From the NCBI GenBank assembly GCA_035560935.1, contig DATMYQ010000207.1:1-9868 (forward strand): DNA of 9,868 bases. The letters run 5' to 3'. This document shows positions 1 through 6,302 of the stretch, in pieces. The position numbers were made by a program, and so were the translations under genes. The stretch is from DATMYQ01 sp035560935. GTDB lineage: Bacteria; Bacillota; Negativicutes; Sporomusales; Sporomusaceae. Position 1 is the stretch's first letter. The number at the start of each line of letters is the position of its first letter. A model generated the notes under the pieces. That model saw nothing but the letters and a program-made list of their open reading frames with translations. It was not told the DNA's origin and did no database searches.

Positions 1-8
1 AGCCGCCA

Positions 9-38
9 CTACTCACTAATTACCAGACGCTTATTCAT
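9..38 (-). CDS. Nine-codon open frame with strong ribosome binding site at the left edge
   Basis: An ATG at 38-36 is preceded by AAGGAG at 50-45 with six bases between, which is an excellent start signal. The frame reads MNKRLVISE and stops at TAG (11-9). A GTG (20-18 region) lies in another frame just before the stop. It could be a leader peptide, the start of a gene broken by an early stop, or a coupled upstream frame for a gene beyond the window. It follows the stop of the small frame at 56 by 17 bases. I do not recognise it. Confidence 0.3.
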   Translation of the reverse strand: MNKRLVISE

Positions 39-55
39 ATCGGTCTCCTTACTTA

Positions 56-211
56 TTATTTCCTGGATATTGTTGGTTTTTCTGAAACTGGTTCGTTTTT
101 TATATTCAACAACTTTTTCTTGCAGGCGACTATGCCACCATAACCGCAATCCAGCGTAACGACGCAAAAAAACCATAAAAGTATCGCCTGCATTCCAGGC
201 TTAACCTTCAT
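56..211 (-). CDS. Candidate 51-residue single-pass membrane protein
   Basis: The frame starts at ATG 211 (or at the internal ATG 193, giving 45 residues) and ends at TAA 58-56, just before the strong ribosome binding site of the next tiny frame. It has a short basic start (MKVKPG), a hydrophobic stretch at about residues 7-19 (QAILLWFFCVV), a Cys/Gly-rich turn (DCGYGG), and a basic, polar tail ending TISRK. Neither start has a good ribosome binding site, which is the main argument against it. The 9-bp inverted repeat at 121-192 lies inside it, so the region may instead be a structured leader RNA. No family recognised. Confidence 0.25.
   Translation of the reverse strand: MKVKPGMQAILLWFFCVVTLDCGYGGIVACKKKLLNIKNEPVSEKPTISRK
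121..192 (-). repeat. 9-bp inverted repeat in the left-edge leader
   Basis: TGCAGGCGA at 121-129 is the exact reverse complement of TCGCCTGCA at 184-192. Two smaller hairpins sit on its right: GCCTG/CAGGC around 186-200 and AACC/GGTT around 203-214. GCCTG/CAGGC shares bases with the larger stem, so the two pairings exclude each other, as in a switch or attenuator. I could not match the region to a known riboswitch class. Confidence 0.35.
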
Positions 212-321
212 GGTTGCTTTATATTGTATGAAACGGCTGTTCTGTTTAAAATCAGCCTATGAGAACCAAAAATTTCGAACTGGACTTTACAACAGCTTCA
301 GCCGTCATCTCATTCCCATTT

Positions 322-351
322 AGTATCACATAATCAGCATAGTTTTGTCAA
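322..351 (-). promoter_or_regulatory. Sigma-A-type promoter with extended -10, reading towards the left edge
   Basis: Minus strand: TTGACA (351-346), 18-base spacer, GATACT (327-322; 4 of 6 against consensus) preceded by the extended -10 dinucleotide TG. The start would be near 315, giving a leader of about 280 bases before the ribosome binding site at 50-45. A 9-bp inverted repeat (352-390) abuts the -35 box. Confidence 0.4.
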
Positions 352-390
352 TATGATCTGTAAAGAATTTCACATTCACTGCAGATCATA
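352..390. repeat. 9-bp inverted repeat next to a -35 box
   Basis: TATGATCTG (352-360) pairs with CAGATCATA (382-390) across a 21-base loop. It lies just after the stop of the HD-GYP remnant (401) and directly before the -35 box at 346-351. There is no U-tract on the minus side, so it is a poor intrinsic terminator; an operator for the adjacent promoter is equally possible. Confidence 0.35.
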
Positions 391-400
391 AGCAGCCCGT

Positions 401-588
401 TCACGCACTCCGGAACGCCTCCATAATCAAACTTTCCAATTGATGATCATAGCCTAATTCCAGCAACGCATCCAGCACATCCATATCGAATTGAGTCCCC
501 CGTCCGGCACGCATGATTGCCAACGATACCGGGCAGGGTAACAAGTCTAATTTTTTTCATTGACACTCGCTGCCAAACTTAGTTTCAT
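401..588 (-). pseudogene. Remnant of an HD-GYP phosphodiesterase gene (frameshifted, internally deleted)
   Basis: HD-GYP proteins hydrolyse cyclic di-GMP. An ATG at 588 has a good ribosome binding site (GAGGTG, 600-595) and reads MKLSLAASVNEKN before a stop. A second frame, open from 556 to TGA 403-401, reads LDLLPCPVSLAIM, then RAGRGTQFDMDVLDALLELG, then about 18 more residues. The GRGTQFD block followed by an acidic/hydrophobic helix is what I know as the C-terminal end of the HD-GYP domain. The two frames meet at a run of seven A on the minus strand (557-551); one extra A would join them. Even joined, only about 62 residues result, without the HD dyad or the GYP motif, so most of the catalytic domain is gone. 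I infer start and tail of one gene fused by deletion. A chance frame is possible, but the motif is specific. Confidence 0.5.
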
Positions 589-925
589 TACGCACACCTC
601 TTTTTTCTTTTTCTGCCTTACCTTTAAATTCCATAGCCTTGGTAAAGGAAAAAGCCCTTTTGCTACCCACCCATTCACACGAATGAACAACAAAAGAACT
701 TTGCCTGTACAATCAAGCAGTTATTTTGTGTTGCGTCGCTCTTGCACCGACTGTCTGAGCGTTATTGCAACCGGCAGCGCCCGACAAAGAAAGAAAATCC
801 CAAATAAAAATGGTACGAAGCAAATGAGAATATACAATCCTCATAAAGCTTCACACCTTAATTCATTCAACAATCCAGTGTAGTCGTTTCCGAGATAATT
901 TCCACAATCATCCTGTATCTTTTGC
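589..925 (-). other. Leader-like gap between a consensus promoter and the HD-GYP remnant
   Basis: About 330 bases would be transcribed from the promoter at 926-954 before the ribosome binding site at 600-595. Besides the uncertain small frames at 713-844 I see weak hairpins (for example AAAGG/CCTTT and CCTT-ACC/GGT-AAGG around 610-660). There is no tRNA, no rRNA and no riboswitch I recognise. The plus-strand frame across it is low in complexity and lacks a ribosome binding site. Confidence 0.35.
713..844 (-). CDS. Uncertain 38-43 residue open frames in a leader
   Basis: Two overlapping minus-strand frames compete. ATG 844, preceded by AAGGTG (858-853) nine bases upstream, gives 43 residues (MRIVYSHLLRTIFIW...), with a weakly signal-like hydrophobic stretch and a Cys at residue 26. 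In another frame, TTG 837 gives 38 residues with one clear membrane segment (YILICFVPFLFGIFFL) and a basic tail ending RNTK, but no usable ribosome binding site. The second looks more like protein, the first has the better start signal. They may be a frameshifted or decayed small gene. No family recognised; function unknown. Confidence 0.2.
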   Translation of the reverse strand: MRIVYSHLLRTIFIWDFLSLSGAAGCNNAQTVGARATQHKITA

Positions 926-954
926 ATTATATTTTATTATCAATATTCTGTCAA
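926..954 (-). promoter_or_regulatory. Perfect-consensus sigma-A promoter
   Basis: Minus strand TTGACA (954-949), exactly 17 bases, TATAAT (931-926): both boxes match consensus fully with optimal spacing. The start would be near 919. A 6-bp inverted repeat, AGTTGT/ACAACT (957-978), lies three bases upstream of the -35 box and may be an operator. It sits right after the last transporter gene and reads away from it, into the leader at 589-925 and the HD-GYP remnant. Confidence 0.7.
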
Positions 955-997
955 TAAGTTGTCGTATTTTTCACAACTCCTTAACTAATTCGGCACC

Positions 998-1753
998 TCA
1001 GCCATCAAAAAGAATCACCGAATTCAACAACCTTCTGGCATAATCATTTTGCGCGAAAGCCAGGCGGGAACTTGGCAGTCGTTCCGCAATTTCACCTTGA
1101 TACAGGAAAATCACCTGGTTGCAGAGATTGGTGATTGTTTGCAAGTCGTGGGCGATAAACAGATAGGTCATGTGCAGTTCTCCCTTGAGATTGCGCAATA
1201 AAGTCAGAATTTGCGCCTGCACCGATACATCCAGCGAACTAAGCGACTCATCCAGCACCATAAAGCGCGGTCGGGTGGAAATCGCCCGGGCCAAACATAC
1301 GCGCTGCAATTGCCCACCGCTCAATTCATGCAGATAGCGGCCCAATAACGTTGTTGATAATTCGACTTTTGTTAAAAGCTCGCGTACGTCGATGGTAACG
1401 CTCCGGGATTTTCTGCCGCCCAACAGCGGTTCAGCAATGATTTCCTCCACCGTGAAACGGGGATTGGCCGAGGTGGTATAGTCTTGAAATACCACGCTCA
1501 TTTCTCCGCCGTGGCTCTTTTTCCACTCGCTGACCGGTGCACCCTCGATACGTATTTCGCCGCTGTCGGGCCGCTCCAGGCCGAGAATCAGACGCCCCAG
1601 CGTACTTTTGCCGCTGCCGCTCTCACCGATCAGGCCAACGCACTCGCCCGTTTTTACGGCGAAGGAAATATCTTTTAATACTTCCTGACGTTTTTTCCCC
1701 AACAGGGAACCTGGTTTACTATAGCTTTTGCAAACGTTTTTTACGTCCAGCAT
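998..1753 (-). CDS. nikE: Nik/Opp-family ABC importer ATPase, second subunit (NikE-like)
   Basis: This is one of two nucleotide-binding subunits that hydrolyse ATP on the inner face of the membrane to drive metal-complex uptake. In the 251 residues: Walker A GESGSGKST at 43-51, Q-loop Gln90, signature LSGGQ at 144-148, Walker B FMVLDE at 164-169 and switch His202, so the site looks intact. The C-terminal region is short, matching NikE/DppF-type subunits. Its ATG directly abuts the stop of the preceding ATPase gene (TAAATG), with GAGGTG as ribosome binding site, so the two are translationally coupled. It is the last gene of the five-gene operon. No intrinsic terminator is evident after its TGA, although a new promoter starts about 45 bases downstream. 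The symbol is by family and order; substrate may be cobalt. Confidence 0.85.
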   Translation of the reverse strand: MLDVKNVCKSYSKPGSLLGKKRQEVLKDISFAVKTGECVGLIGESGSGKSTLGRLILGLERPDSGEIRIEGAPVSEWKKSHGGEMSVVFQDYTTSANPRFTVEEIIAEPLLGGRKSRSVTIDVRELLTKVELSTTLLGRYLHELSGGQLQRVCLARAISTRPRFMVLDESLSSLDVSVQAQILTLLRNLKGELHMTYLFIAHDLQTITNLCNQVIFLYQGEIAERLPSSRLAFAQNDYARRLLNSVILFDG

Positions 1754-2566
1754 TTATCCGCACCTCTTTTGCATGGCGTCGCGAAAAGATTGGGTCAATG
1801 AAATTCGGGTATCCACCAGGTAGCGGGTGTATTCATGCTGCGGGTTTTGAAAAACTGCCTGAGCAGCGCCGTATTCCACCCGTTCACCATTGCGCATTAC
1901 CAGCACCTGATGAGCCAATGACTGGACAATACCCAAATCGTGAGAAATAAAAATCAAGGCTGTCCCGGTTAGTTCCCGCAAACGCTGGAATTCTTCCACG
2001 ACTTCCCGTTGATTGATCGAATCCAGCGCCGTCGTTGGTTCATCGGCGATGATAATATCCGGCTTCAGCGCTATCGTCAGCGCAATCATGCATCGTTGCA
2101 GCATGCCGCCGGATAATTGATGCGGATATTTTTTACAGACCGCGATTGGTTCGCGAATACACATTTTTTCCAGAGCTTCCTCAACAGCCGTAGCCGCCGC
2201 TTTCTTATTGACTGCTGTATGTTCGCACAGCGTTTCAATCATTTGATCACCGATGGTGCAGAGGGGATCAAATGCCGTCATCGCATCCTGCAAGACCATG
2301 CCGATGCGCTGACCGCGAATTTGTCGCAAGGTTTCCCGGCTTACCGTCAACAAGTTTTTACCGTCAAAATCGATTTGTCCGGTGACTTTCAACCAGGGAT
2401 GAGTCAGTCCCAGCAACGCCTTGCAAGTCATCGACTTGCCGCTGCCGCTCTCACCGACAATCCCCAGGCAAGTATTGGCGGCCAGATCAAAATTAATGTT
2501 CTTCACCACAATCTCATTATTGCGCACATCGCGAACGGTCAAATCTTTCACTTTGAGCAAAGTCAT
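1754..2566 (-). CDS. nikD: Nik/Opp-family ABC importer ATPase, first subunit (NikD-like)
   Basis: Partner of the downstream ATPase in the heterodimeric motor of the importer. The 270 residues show Walker A GESGSGKS at 38-45, Q-loop Gln93, signature LSGGM at 151-155, Walker B IIIADE at 171-176 and switch His209. A NPQHEYTRYL segment near residue 241 is typical of the oligopeptide/nickel subfamily. The ATG overlaps the stop of the upstream permease gene (ATGA at 2566-2563), a sign of tight coupling, and the gene ends flush against the next ATPase. The signature has Met instead of Gln in its last position (LSGGM), which also occurs in NikD/DppD-type proteins. Nickel, cobalt or peptide specificity is not set by this subunit, so assignment rests on the operon. 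Confidence 0.85.
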   Translation of the reverse strand: MTLLKVKDLTVRDVRNNEIVVKNINFDLAANTCLGIVGESGSGKSMTCKALLGLTHPWLKVTGQIDFDGKNLLTVSRETLRQIRGQRIGMVLQDAMTAFDPLCTIGDQMIETLCEHTAVNKKAAATAVEEALEKMCIREPIAVCKKYPHQLSGGMLQRCMIALTIALKPDIIIADEPTTALDSINQREVVEEFQRLRELTGTALIFISHDLGIVQSLAHQVLVMRNGERVEYGAAQAVFQNPQHEYTRYLVDTRISLTQSFRDAMQKRCG

Positions 2567-3408
2567 TTCGCCACCGCCTTTTGCTGATTATGTCTGGGGT
2601 CAAGCGCGTCGCGAATGCTATCGCCCAAAAAATTAAACGCGGCGACGACGGTCAGAATGGCCAGACCGGGCGCCAACATCTGGGTGGGATGCGTGGTCAT
2701 GATATTCTTCGCCTCATTGAGCATCATACCCCATTCCGGTATGGGAGCCTGAACACCGAGCCCCAGGAAAGAAAGGGCGGAAATGTTCAGGATGACCCAA
2801 CCGGTGTCCAAAGTCGCCAACACGATCACATCGCCGGCAACCCCGGGAAACAGATGGCGACGCATGATATAACCGGGATTGCGCCCGGATACGCGGGAAA
2901 AACGGATATAATTCCTGTTCATATGCTGAATGACCAGTGAACGGATCATCCGGGTGTACCACGCCCATTTCGCAGCAATATTCGCAATGACCACGTTGGT
3001 TAAACCCGGCCCCAGCATCCCGACGATGGCCAGTATCATGACTTCGCTGGGAAAGGACAGCAGTACGTCACACAGGCGCATAATGGCTTCATCCACCCAG
3101 CCGCGAAAAAAGCCGGCAATCAGACCTAGTAAGGTTCCGATAACCAGTGTCGCTCCCATGGTCACCAGCGCCAGGACAACGGTGGTATGAACACCATATA
3201 GCAACCGAGAAAATACGCAACGACCGAGCTGATCGGTTCCCAGCGGATATTCCCAGCTCATCGCGGCAAACTTTATTTTTAGGTTGGGCTCCACCGGGTT
3301 ATGGGGCGCGATAACAGGCGCCAATGCTCCCAGCAATAGCACTCCGGCGATAATGACTAAACATATCAGCGCCATTTTATCAGTTGTTAAGCGTTTCCAG
3401 ACCAGCAT
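2563..3408 (-). CDS. nikC: Nik/Opp-family ABC importer permease, second subunit (NikC-like)
   Basis: An inner-membrane permease that pairs with the NikB-like protein to form the channel. I place the start at ATG 3408, giving 281 residues (MLVWKRL...). AGGAGG at the end of nikB lies six bases upstream and the start follows the nikB stop by one base; the frame stays open 72 bases further up but only inside nikB coding sequence. One N-terminal membrane helix (about 12-30) is followed by the periplasmic motif PLGTDQLGR (55-63), typical of DppC/NikC subunits. The core helices follow, with a cytoplasmic coupling loop around 165-187. ALSFLGLGVQ (211-220) and the C-terminal DALDPR are family hallmarks. 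The gene overlaps nikD by four bases. Confidence 0.85.
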   Translation of the reverse strand: MLVWKRLTTDKMALICLVIIAGVLLLGALAPVIAPHNPVEPNLKIKFAAMSWEYPLGTDQLGRCVFSRLLYGVHTTVVLALVTMGATLVIGTLLGLIAGFFRGWVDEAIMRLCDVLLSFPSEVMILAIVGMLGPGLTNVVIANIAAKWAWYTRMIRSLVIQHMNRNYIRFSRVSGRNPGYIMRRHLFPGVAGDVIVLATLDTGWVILNISALSFLGLGVQAPIPEWGMMLNEAKNIMTTHPTQMLAPGLAILTVVAAFNFLGDSIRDALDPRHNQQKAVAK

Positions 3409-3409
3409 A

Positions 3410-4339
3410 TTATTCCTCCTGTCGAATGCGCGGATCCAACGATGCGCTGAAAATATCCACCAGTAGATTGCAAAGAACAAAGAGCACGGCCATTAAGAGT
3501 ACGTAAGCCTGGATAATGGGGAAGTCCCGGTTGAATATGGCCGTGACGCATAATCTGCCGATCCCCGGCCAGGCAAAAATGTTCTCAACAATCACCGTCC
3601 CGGCGATTAGCTTGGGAACGGACATGCCCAGCGCCGTCAGCGAGGACTGCAGCGAATTTTTAAAAACGTGTTTTATGATGGTGCTTTCCCGGAGTCCGCG
3701 CGCCCGGGCATACAGCACATAATTTTCCTGCTGATTCTGGATCATATTGTTACGAATCAAACGCACATAGGTTGAAATATAGGTGAGAGACAAAGTGACA
3801 GCCGGCAGAATAATTGAGCTTGCCCCGTCCATGCCGCTGGTGGGGAAGAGATTGAGTTGCACCGCAAACAGCCACATCAAAAGCAAGCCTGCCCAAAAGC
3901 TGGGAATGGCCGTACCAAAAAAGACAATACCCCGTGTAATTTTATCGCCAATACTGCCCTCATACACCGCACATAGTACACCGACAGAGATGCTTGCTAC
4001 AATGGTCACAAACAAGGAAACGATAGCCAGTGCCAATGTAGCCGGCAGCGCTTTGCCCAGTTCAGCAATGACCGGTTGTTTGTTAACGTAACTCCGGCCA
4101 AACTCGCCCGTCAACGAGGCCGACAGCCAGTCGAGATAGCGGATGCCAAACGATTTATCCAGCCCCAACTCCACCCGCATGGCGGCAACAGCGTCGGGTG
4201 TGGGCGTAATTTCATTCACCCGCAGGGCCACCTCCGCCGGATCGCTGGGACTGATGCTAATCAATACGAAGGAAAAAAAAGATATGCCGATGAGTATCGG
4301 AATAATGCCCAGCAATCGCCGCAGAATATAATTTTTCAT
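3410..4339 (-). CDS. nikB: Nik/Opp-family ABC importer permease, first subunit (NikB-like)
   Basis: First channel-forming permease of the importer. I choose ATG 4339 (309 residues, MKNYILRRLL...) because GGGAG lies just upstream and the basic start plus first helix (about 9-29) matches the DppB/NikB family. A longer frame to 4411 would translate the large hairpin at 4361-4408 and is unlikely. Features visible: periplasmic GEFGRSYVNKQPV (78-90), further membrane helices, a coupling loop around 207-226 (YARARGLREST), AGTVIVENIFAWPGIGRL (246-263, a strong subfamily signature) and the C-terminal DPRIRQEE. The AGGAGGAATAA at its end carries both its own stop and the ribosome binding site of the next permease. 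Confidence 0.85.
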   Translation of the reverse strand: MKNYILRRLLGIIPILIGISFFSFVLISISPSDPAEVALRVNEITPTPDAVAAMRVELGLDKSFGIRYLDWLSASLTGEFGRSYVNKQPVIAELGKALPATLALAIVSLFVTIVASISVGVLCAVYEGSIGDKITRGIVFFGTAIPSFWAGLLLMWLFAVQLNLFPTSGMDGASSIILPAVTLSLTYISTYVRLIRNNMIQNQQENYVLYARARGLRESTIIKHVFKNSLQSSLTALGMSVPKLIAGTVIVENIFAWPGIGRLCVTAIFNRDFPIIQAYVLLMAVLFVLCNLLVDIFSASLDPRIRQEE

Positions 4340-4360
4340 GATATTCTCCCTTAAACTGGT

Positions 4361-4408
4361 GATCGCCGGCGGGAATGGCAACCATTTGCCCCGCCGGAAA
4401 TCCCGATC
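4361..4408 (-). promoter_or_regulatory. Intercistronic hairpin between the binding-protein and permease genes
   Basis: CCGGCGGG (4366-4373) pairs perfectly with CCCGCCGG (4390-4397). An inner stem AATGG/CCATT continues it across a three-base bulge, and GATCG/CGATC extends it outward past a six-base bulge. It fills much of the 107-base gap between the nikA stop and the nikB start, the only real gap in the operon. No U-tract follows on the minus strand, so it is not a simple terminator. Such hairpins after binding-protein genes are known from other ABC operons (malE-malF type) to stabilise the upstream message and lower permease expression; that role here is inference. Confidence 0.6.
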
Positions 4409-4446
4409 CATTAATCAATCATTTTCTTTCATTGGTATCTCTGTCT

Positions 4447-6030
4447 TTAAAAATACATTTTTTCAAAAGCGATTTCATATTGCGACGGGTTGAAAGTAAC
4501 GCCTTTTAGTGCGGGAACATAGACGGCTTTCGTCCGGGAGTAGGAAATTGGCAGATAGACGCACTCGTCGTGGATATAAGTCAGAAGTTCGTTGTACATC
4601 AGTTGCCGTTTTGTTTTATCATGCTCAACCAGGATTTTACCCACGGTCGCATCCACCCACTCTTTCTTCTCTATACCGACCTGCGCCTGGTAATCACCAT
4701 GAGCAGGAATGCGCCAGGAGGAAATGTAGGACTGAGGATCGTACGGCGTGCCCCAGGACAGGGAATATTGCAAATCAAAAATTCCGGAGCGCTGACGATC
4801 CAAAAAGGCTTGTTTTTCCTCACCCGCAATATTCAGTTTAACGCCCACCGCCTTTAGATCGCTTTGCATGTATTCGCTGATGGTTCGTTCCTGAGCATTG
4901 TTCGAGTTGAAATAAATGGTAATTTCACACACCTTGCCATCTTTATGGCGATAATTATCCGCTCCCATAACCCAGCCGGCAGCCGTAAGCAGTTGCCGGG
5001 TTTTTTCCGGATCGTAAGCGCGTGTTGTCAACGGAACGTTGCAGTAGGGAACCGTGGGGGACATTAACGTGTTAGCGACCGCTTCCGACCCGTTCAGGAT
5101 GCCATCAGTGATGGCTTTTTTGTTCACCGCGTATTGAAGAGCCTCCCGCACTTTTTTATCGGAAGTAACCGGTTGGTGAGCATTCAGTAAGATTGCCCGC
5201 GAAGCCACTGGGTTGCTCATAATGGCCTTGTATTTTCCTTCTTTTTCCAACGCTTTAAACGAGTCCAAGTCGATCATATCACCATCGGCGCCGAACAGCA
5301 GATCCACTTCGCCTTTTTGCAGCGCCAGAATAATGGTCTGATGGTCGGGCATGACCTTCCATTTCACCGAATCCAACTTCGGTTTAGCGCCCCAATAGTT
5401 TTTGTTCGCCGTAAAGACGGCGTATTGATTAGCCTGGTGTTCGCTGAGTACCCAGGGGCCGGTACCGACGTAACCGTTCACCCCGTCTTTCGTCCCGCCG
5501 TTGACAAAGCATTTCGGCGAAATAAACCGGAAGGGACGGGTCAACGCCAGTTCTTCCAACGTCGGGTAGTAAGGCTGTTTTAGCACCAGCTTGTAAGTAA
5601 ACTCGTTAATGACCTCGCCATGATCGATTTGGTTAACCATATCCAGCCAGGCATGGCGCATTTTATTGGCAATTATCGCTTCAATGTTGAGCTTCACGGC
5701 TTCTGCATTGAACGGGGTGCCATCGGTGAATTTTACGTCTTTTCGCAGATAAAAAGTATACTCTTTACCATCTGAAGAAACTTCCCATTTCTCGGCCAGG
5801 CAGGGTTCTACGCCTTTGTCGGTGTTAATGACCAGCGATTCAAACACCATGTTTTGAGCGGCCATTTCACCGCTGTAAAGATGGGGGTTAATGTTGCGAA
5901 TATCTTTGGTACTGGCATAAGTCAACTGGGTCTTCGCCGGCTTGGCGGCGTCGGGTTTACCGCCGCAGCCGGCGAGCGCCAGGCACAACAGGGCAATACA
6001 AAGAATCGTCATTATTTTTCTTGCGTTCAC
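4447..6030 (-). CDS. nikA: NikA-like metal-complex binding lipoprotein (candidate cobalt binding protein)
   Basis: Extracytoplasmic binding protein that captures the substrate and hands it to the permeases. Translation starts at GTG 6030, with AAGGAGG (6046-6040) nine bases upstream. The 527 residues begin with a lipoprotein signal (lipobox ALAGC, lipidated Cys22), followed by an SBP_bac_5 (family 5) fold. Similarity to E. coli NikA is plain: NPHLY (48-52), RHAWL (125-129), TRPFRF (164-169), GTGPW (189-193), REALQYAVNKK (295-305) and WGTPYDP (426-432). The NikA pocket residues, numbered from memory as Arg97, Trp100, Arg137, Trp398, Tyr402 and His416, all map at a constant offset of 28 to Arg125, Trp128, Arg165, Trp426, Tyr430 and His444; Met56 fits Met27. 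NikA binds nickel as a chelate, so the pocket suits a metal-histidine-like complex. The cobalamin riboswitch upstream favours cobalt. No nikR is in the window. Confidence 0.85.
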   Translation of the reverse strand: MNARKIMTILCIALLCLALAGCGGKPDAAKPAKTQLTYASTKDIRNINPHLYSGEMAAQNMVFESLVINTDKGVEPCLAEKWEVSSDGKEYTFYLRKDVKFTDGTPFNAEAVKLNIEAIIANKMRHAWLDMVNQIDHGEVINEFTYKLVLKQPYYPTLEELALTRPFRFISPKCFVNGGTKDGVNGYVGTGPWVLSEHQANQYAVFTANKNYWGAKPKLDSVKWKVMPDHQTIILALQKGEVDLLFGADGDMIDLDSFKALEKEGKYKAIMSNPVASRAILLNAHQPVTSDKKVREALQYAVNKKAITDGILNGSEAVANTLMSPTVPYCNVPLTTRAYDPEKTRQLLTAAGWVMGADNYRHKDGKVCEITIYFNSNNAQERTISEYMQSDLKAVGVKLNIAGEEKQAFLDRQRSGIFDLQYSLSWGTPYDPQSYISSWRIPAHGDYQAQVGIEKKEWVDATVGKILVEHDKTKRQLMYNELLTYIHDECVYLPISYSRTKAVYVPALKGVTFNPSQYEIAFEKMYF

Positions 6031-6059
6031 GAATCAAGTCCTCCTTGGTTTTTTTATTT

Positions 6060-6087
6060 ATCATAACGGCGAATACGAATTCAGCAA
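6060..6087 (-). promoter_or_regulatory. Weak candidate promoter downstream of the terminators
   Basis: Minus strand TTGCTG (6087-6082), 16 bases, TATGAT (6065-6060). The -10 box matches 5 of 6, the -35 only 3 of 6. It would start transcription just before the nikA ribosome binding site and so bypass the riboswitch. Plausible as basal supply, but it may be chance. Confidence 0.2.
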
Positions 6088-6143
6088 ATACACTACCGCT
6101 TTCCGCGATGAGTAAACGCGCCGTATCGGCATCACCGGTATAT

Positions 6144-6170
6144 AAAAAAACTCCCGGCCACAGCCGAGAG
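6144..6170 (-). terminator. Second intrinsic terminator before nikA
   Basis: On the minus strand CTCTCGGC (6170-6163) pairs with GCCGGGAG (6158-6151), 8 bp with one G-U, across the loop TGTG, and is followed at once by seven T (6150-6144). It is a strong terminator by form. It lies 32 bases past the U-tract of the first terminator and about 110 bases before the nikA start, so it also stands in the path of operon transcription. Confidence 0.75.
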
Positions 6171-6201
6171 AACATGGAAACAATCAATCGTCTTTACCGA
6201 T

Positions 6202-6229
6202 AAAAATCCCGGCGTTCTATACGCCGGGA
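6202..6229 (-). terminator. Intrinsic terminator of the cobalamin riboswitch
   Basis: TCCCGGCGT (6229-6221) pairs with ACGCCGGGA (6215-6207), a 9-bp stem with a five-base loop, followed by five T (6206-6202). It lies about 75 bases after the aptamer and is the natural expression platform. Between aptamer and terminator, three GTAC-containing segments (minus-strand TGTAC 6264-6260, GTACA 6259-6255, TGTAC 6244-6240) allow mutually exclusive short pairings, but I did not find a clear antiterminator. Confidence 0.75.
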
Positions 6230-6302
6230 CGAAATAACGGTACAACTAATTAAGTGTACGTACATCTCCTCCCCATCGCTCGTGGGTCAAACGGTGATTA
6301 TC

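Noticed and set aside
121..240. c-di-GMP (GEMM-I) riboswitch on the plus strand
   Set aside because: GACGCAAA and a GCC-loop-GGC followed by an AACC/GGTT hairpin recall parts of it, but the conserved GGCAAACC arm is missing and the order and spacing do not fit.
589..840. c-di-GMP riboswitch ahead of the HD-GYP remnant
   Set aside because: CGACGCAAC and CAGGCAAAG fragments occur, but in the wrong order and without the required helices.
560..883. 107-residue plus-strand open frame
   Set aside because: No ribosome binding site, poly-Phe and low-complexity start, antisense to the promoter, leader and HD-GYP remnant; reads as a shadow frame.
841..925. 28-residue minus-strand frame starting at ATG 927
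   Set aside because: Its ATG overlaps the -10 box of the consensus promoter, so it would not be in that transcript, and it has no ribosome binding site.
5957..6187. 76-residue minus-strand frame across the second terminator into nikA
   Set aside because: Its start lies upstream of the terminator hairpin, so its first residues come from the stem and U-tract, and its end overlaps nikA in another frame. A protein-like middle is noted in a finding, but a gene is not supported.
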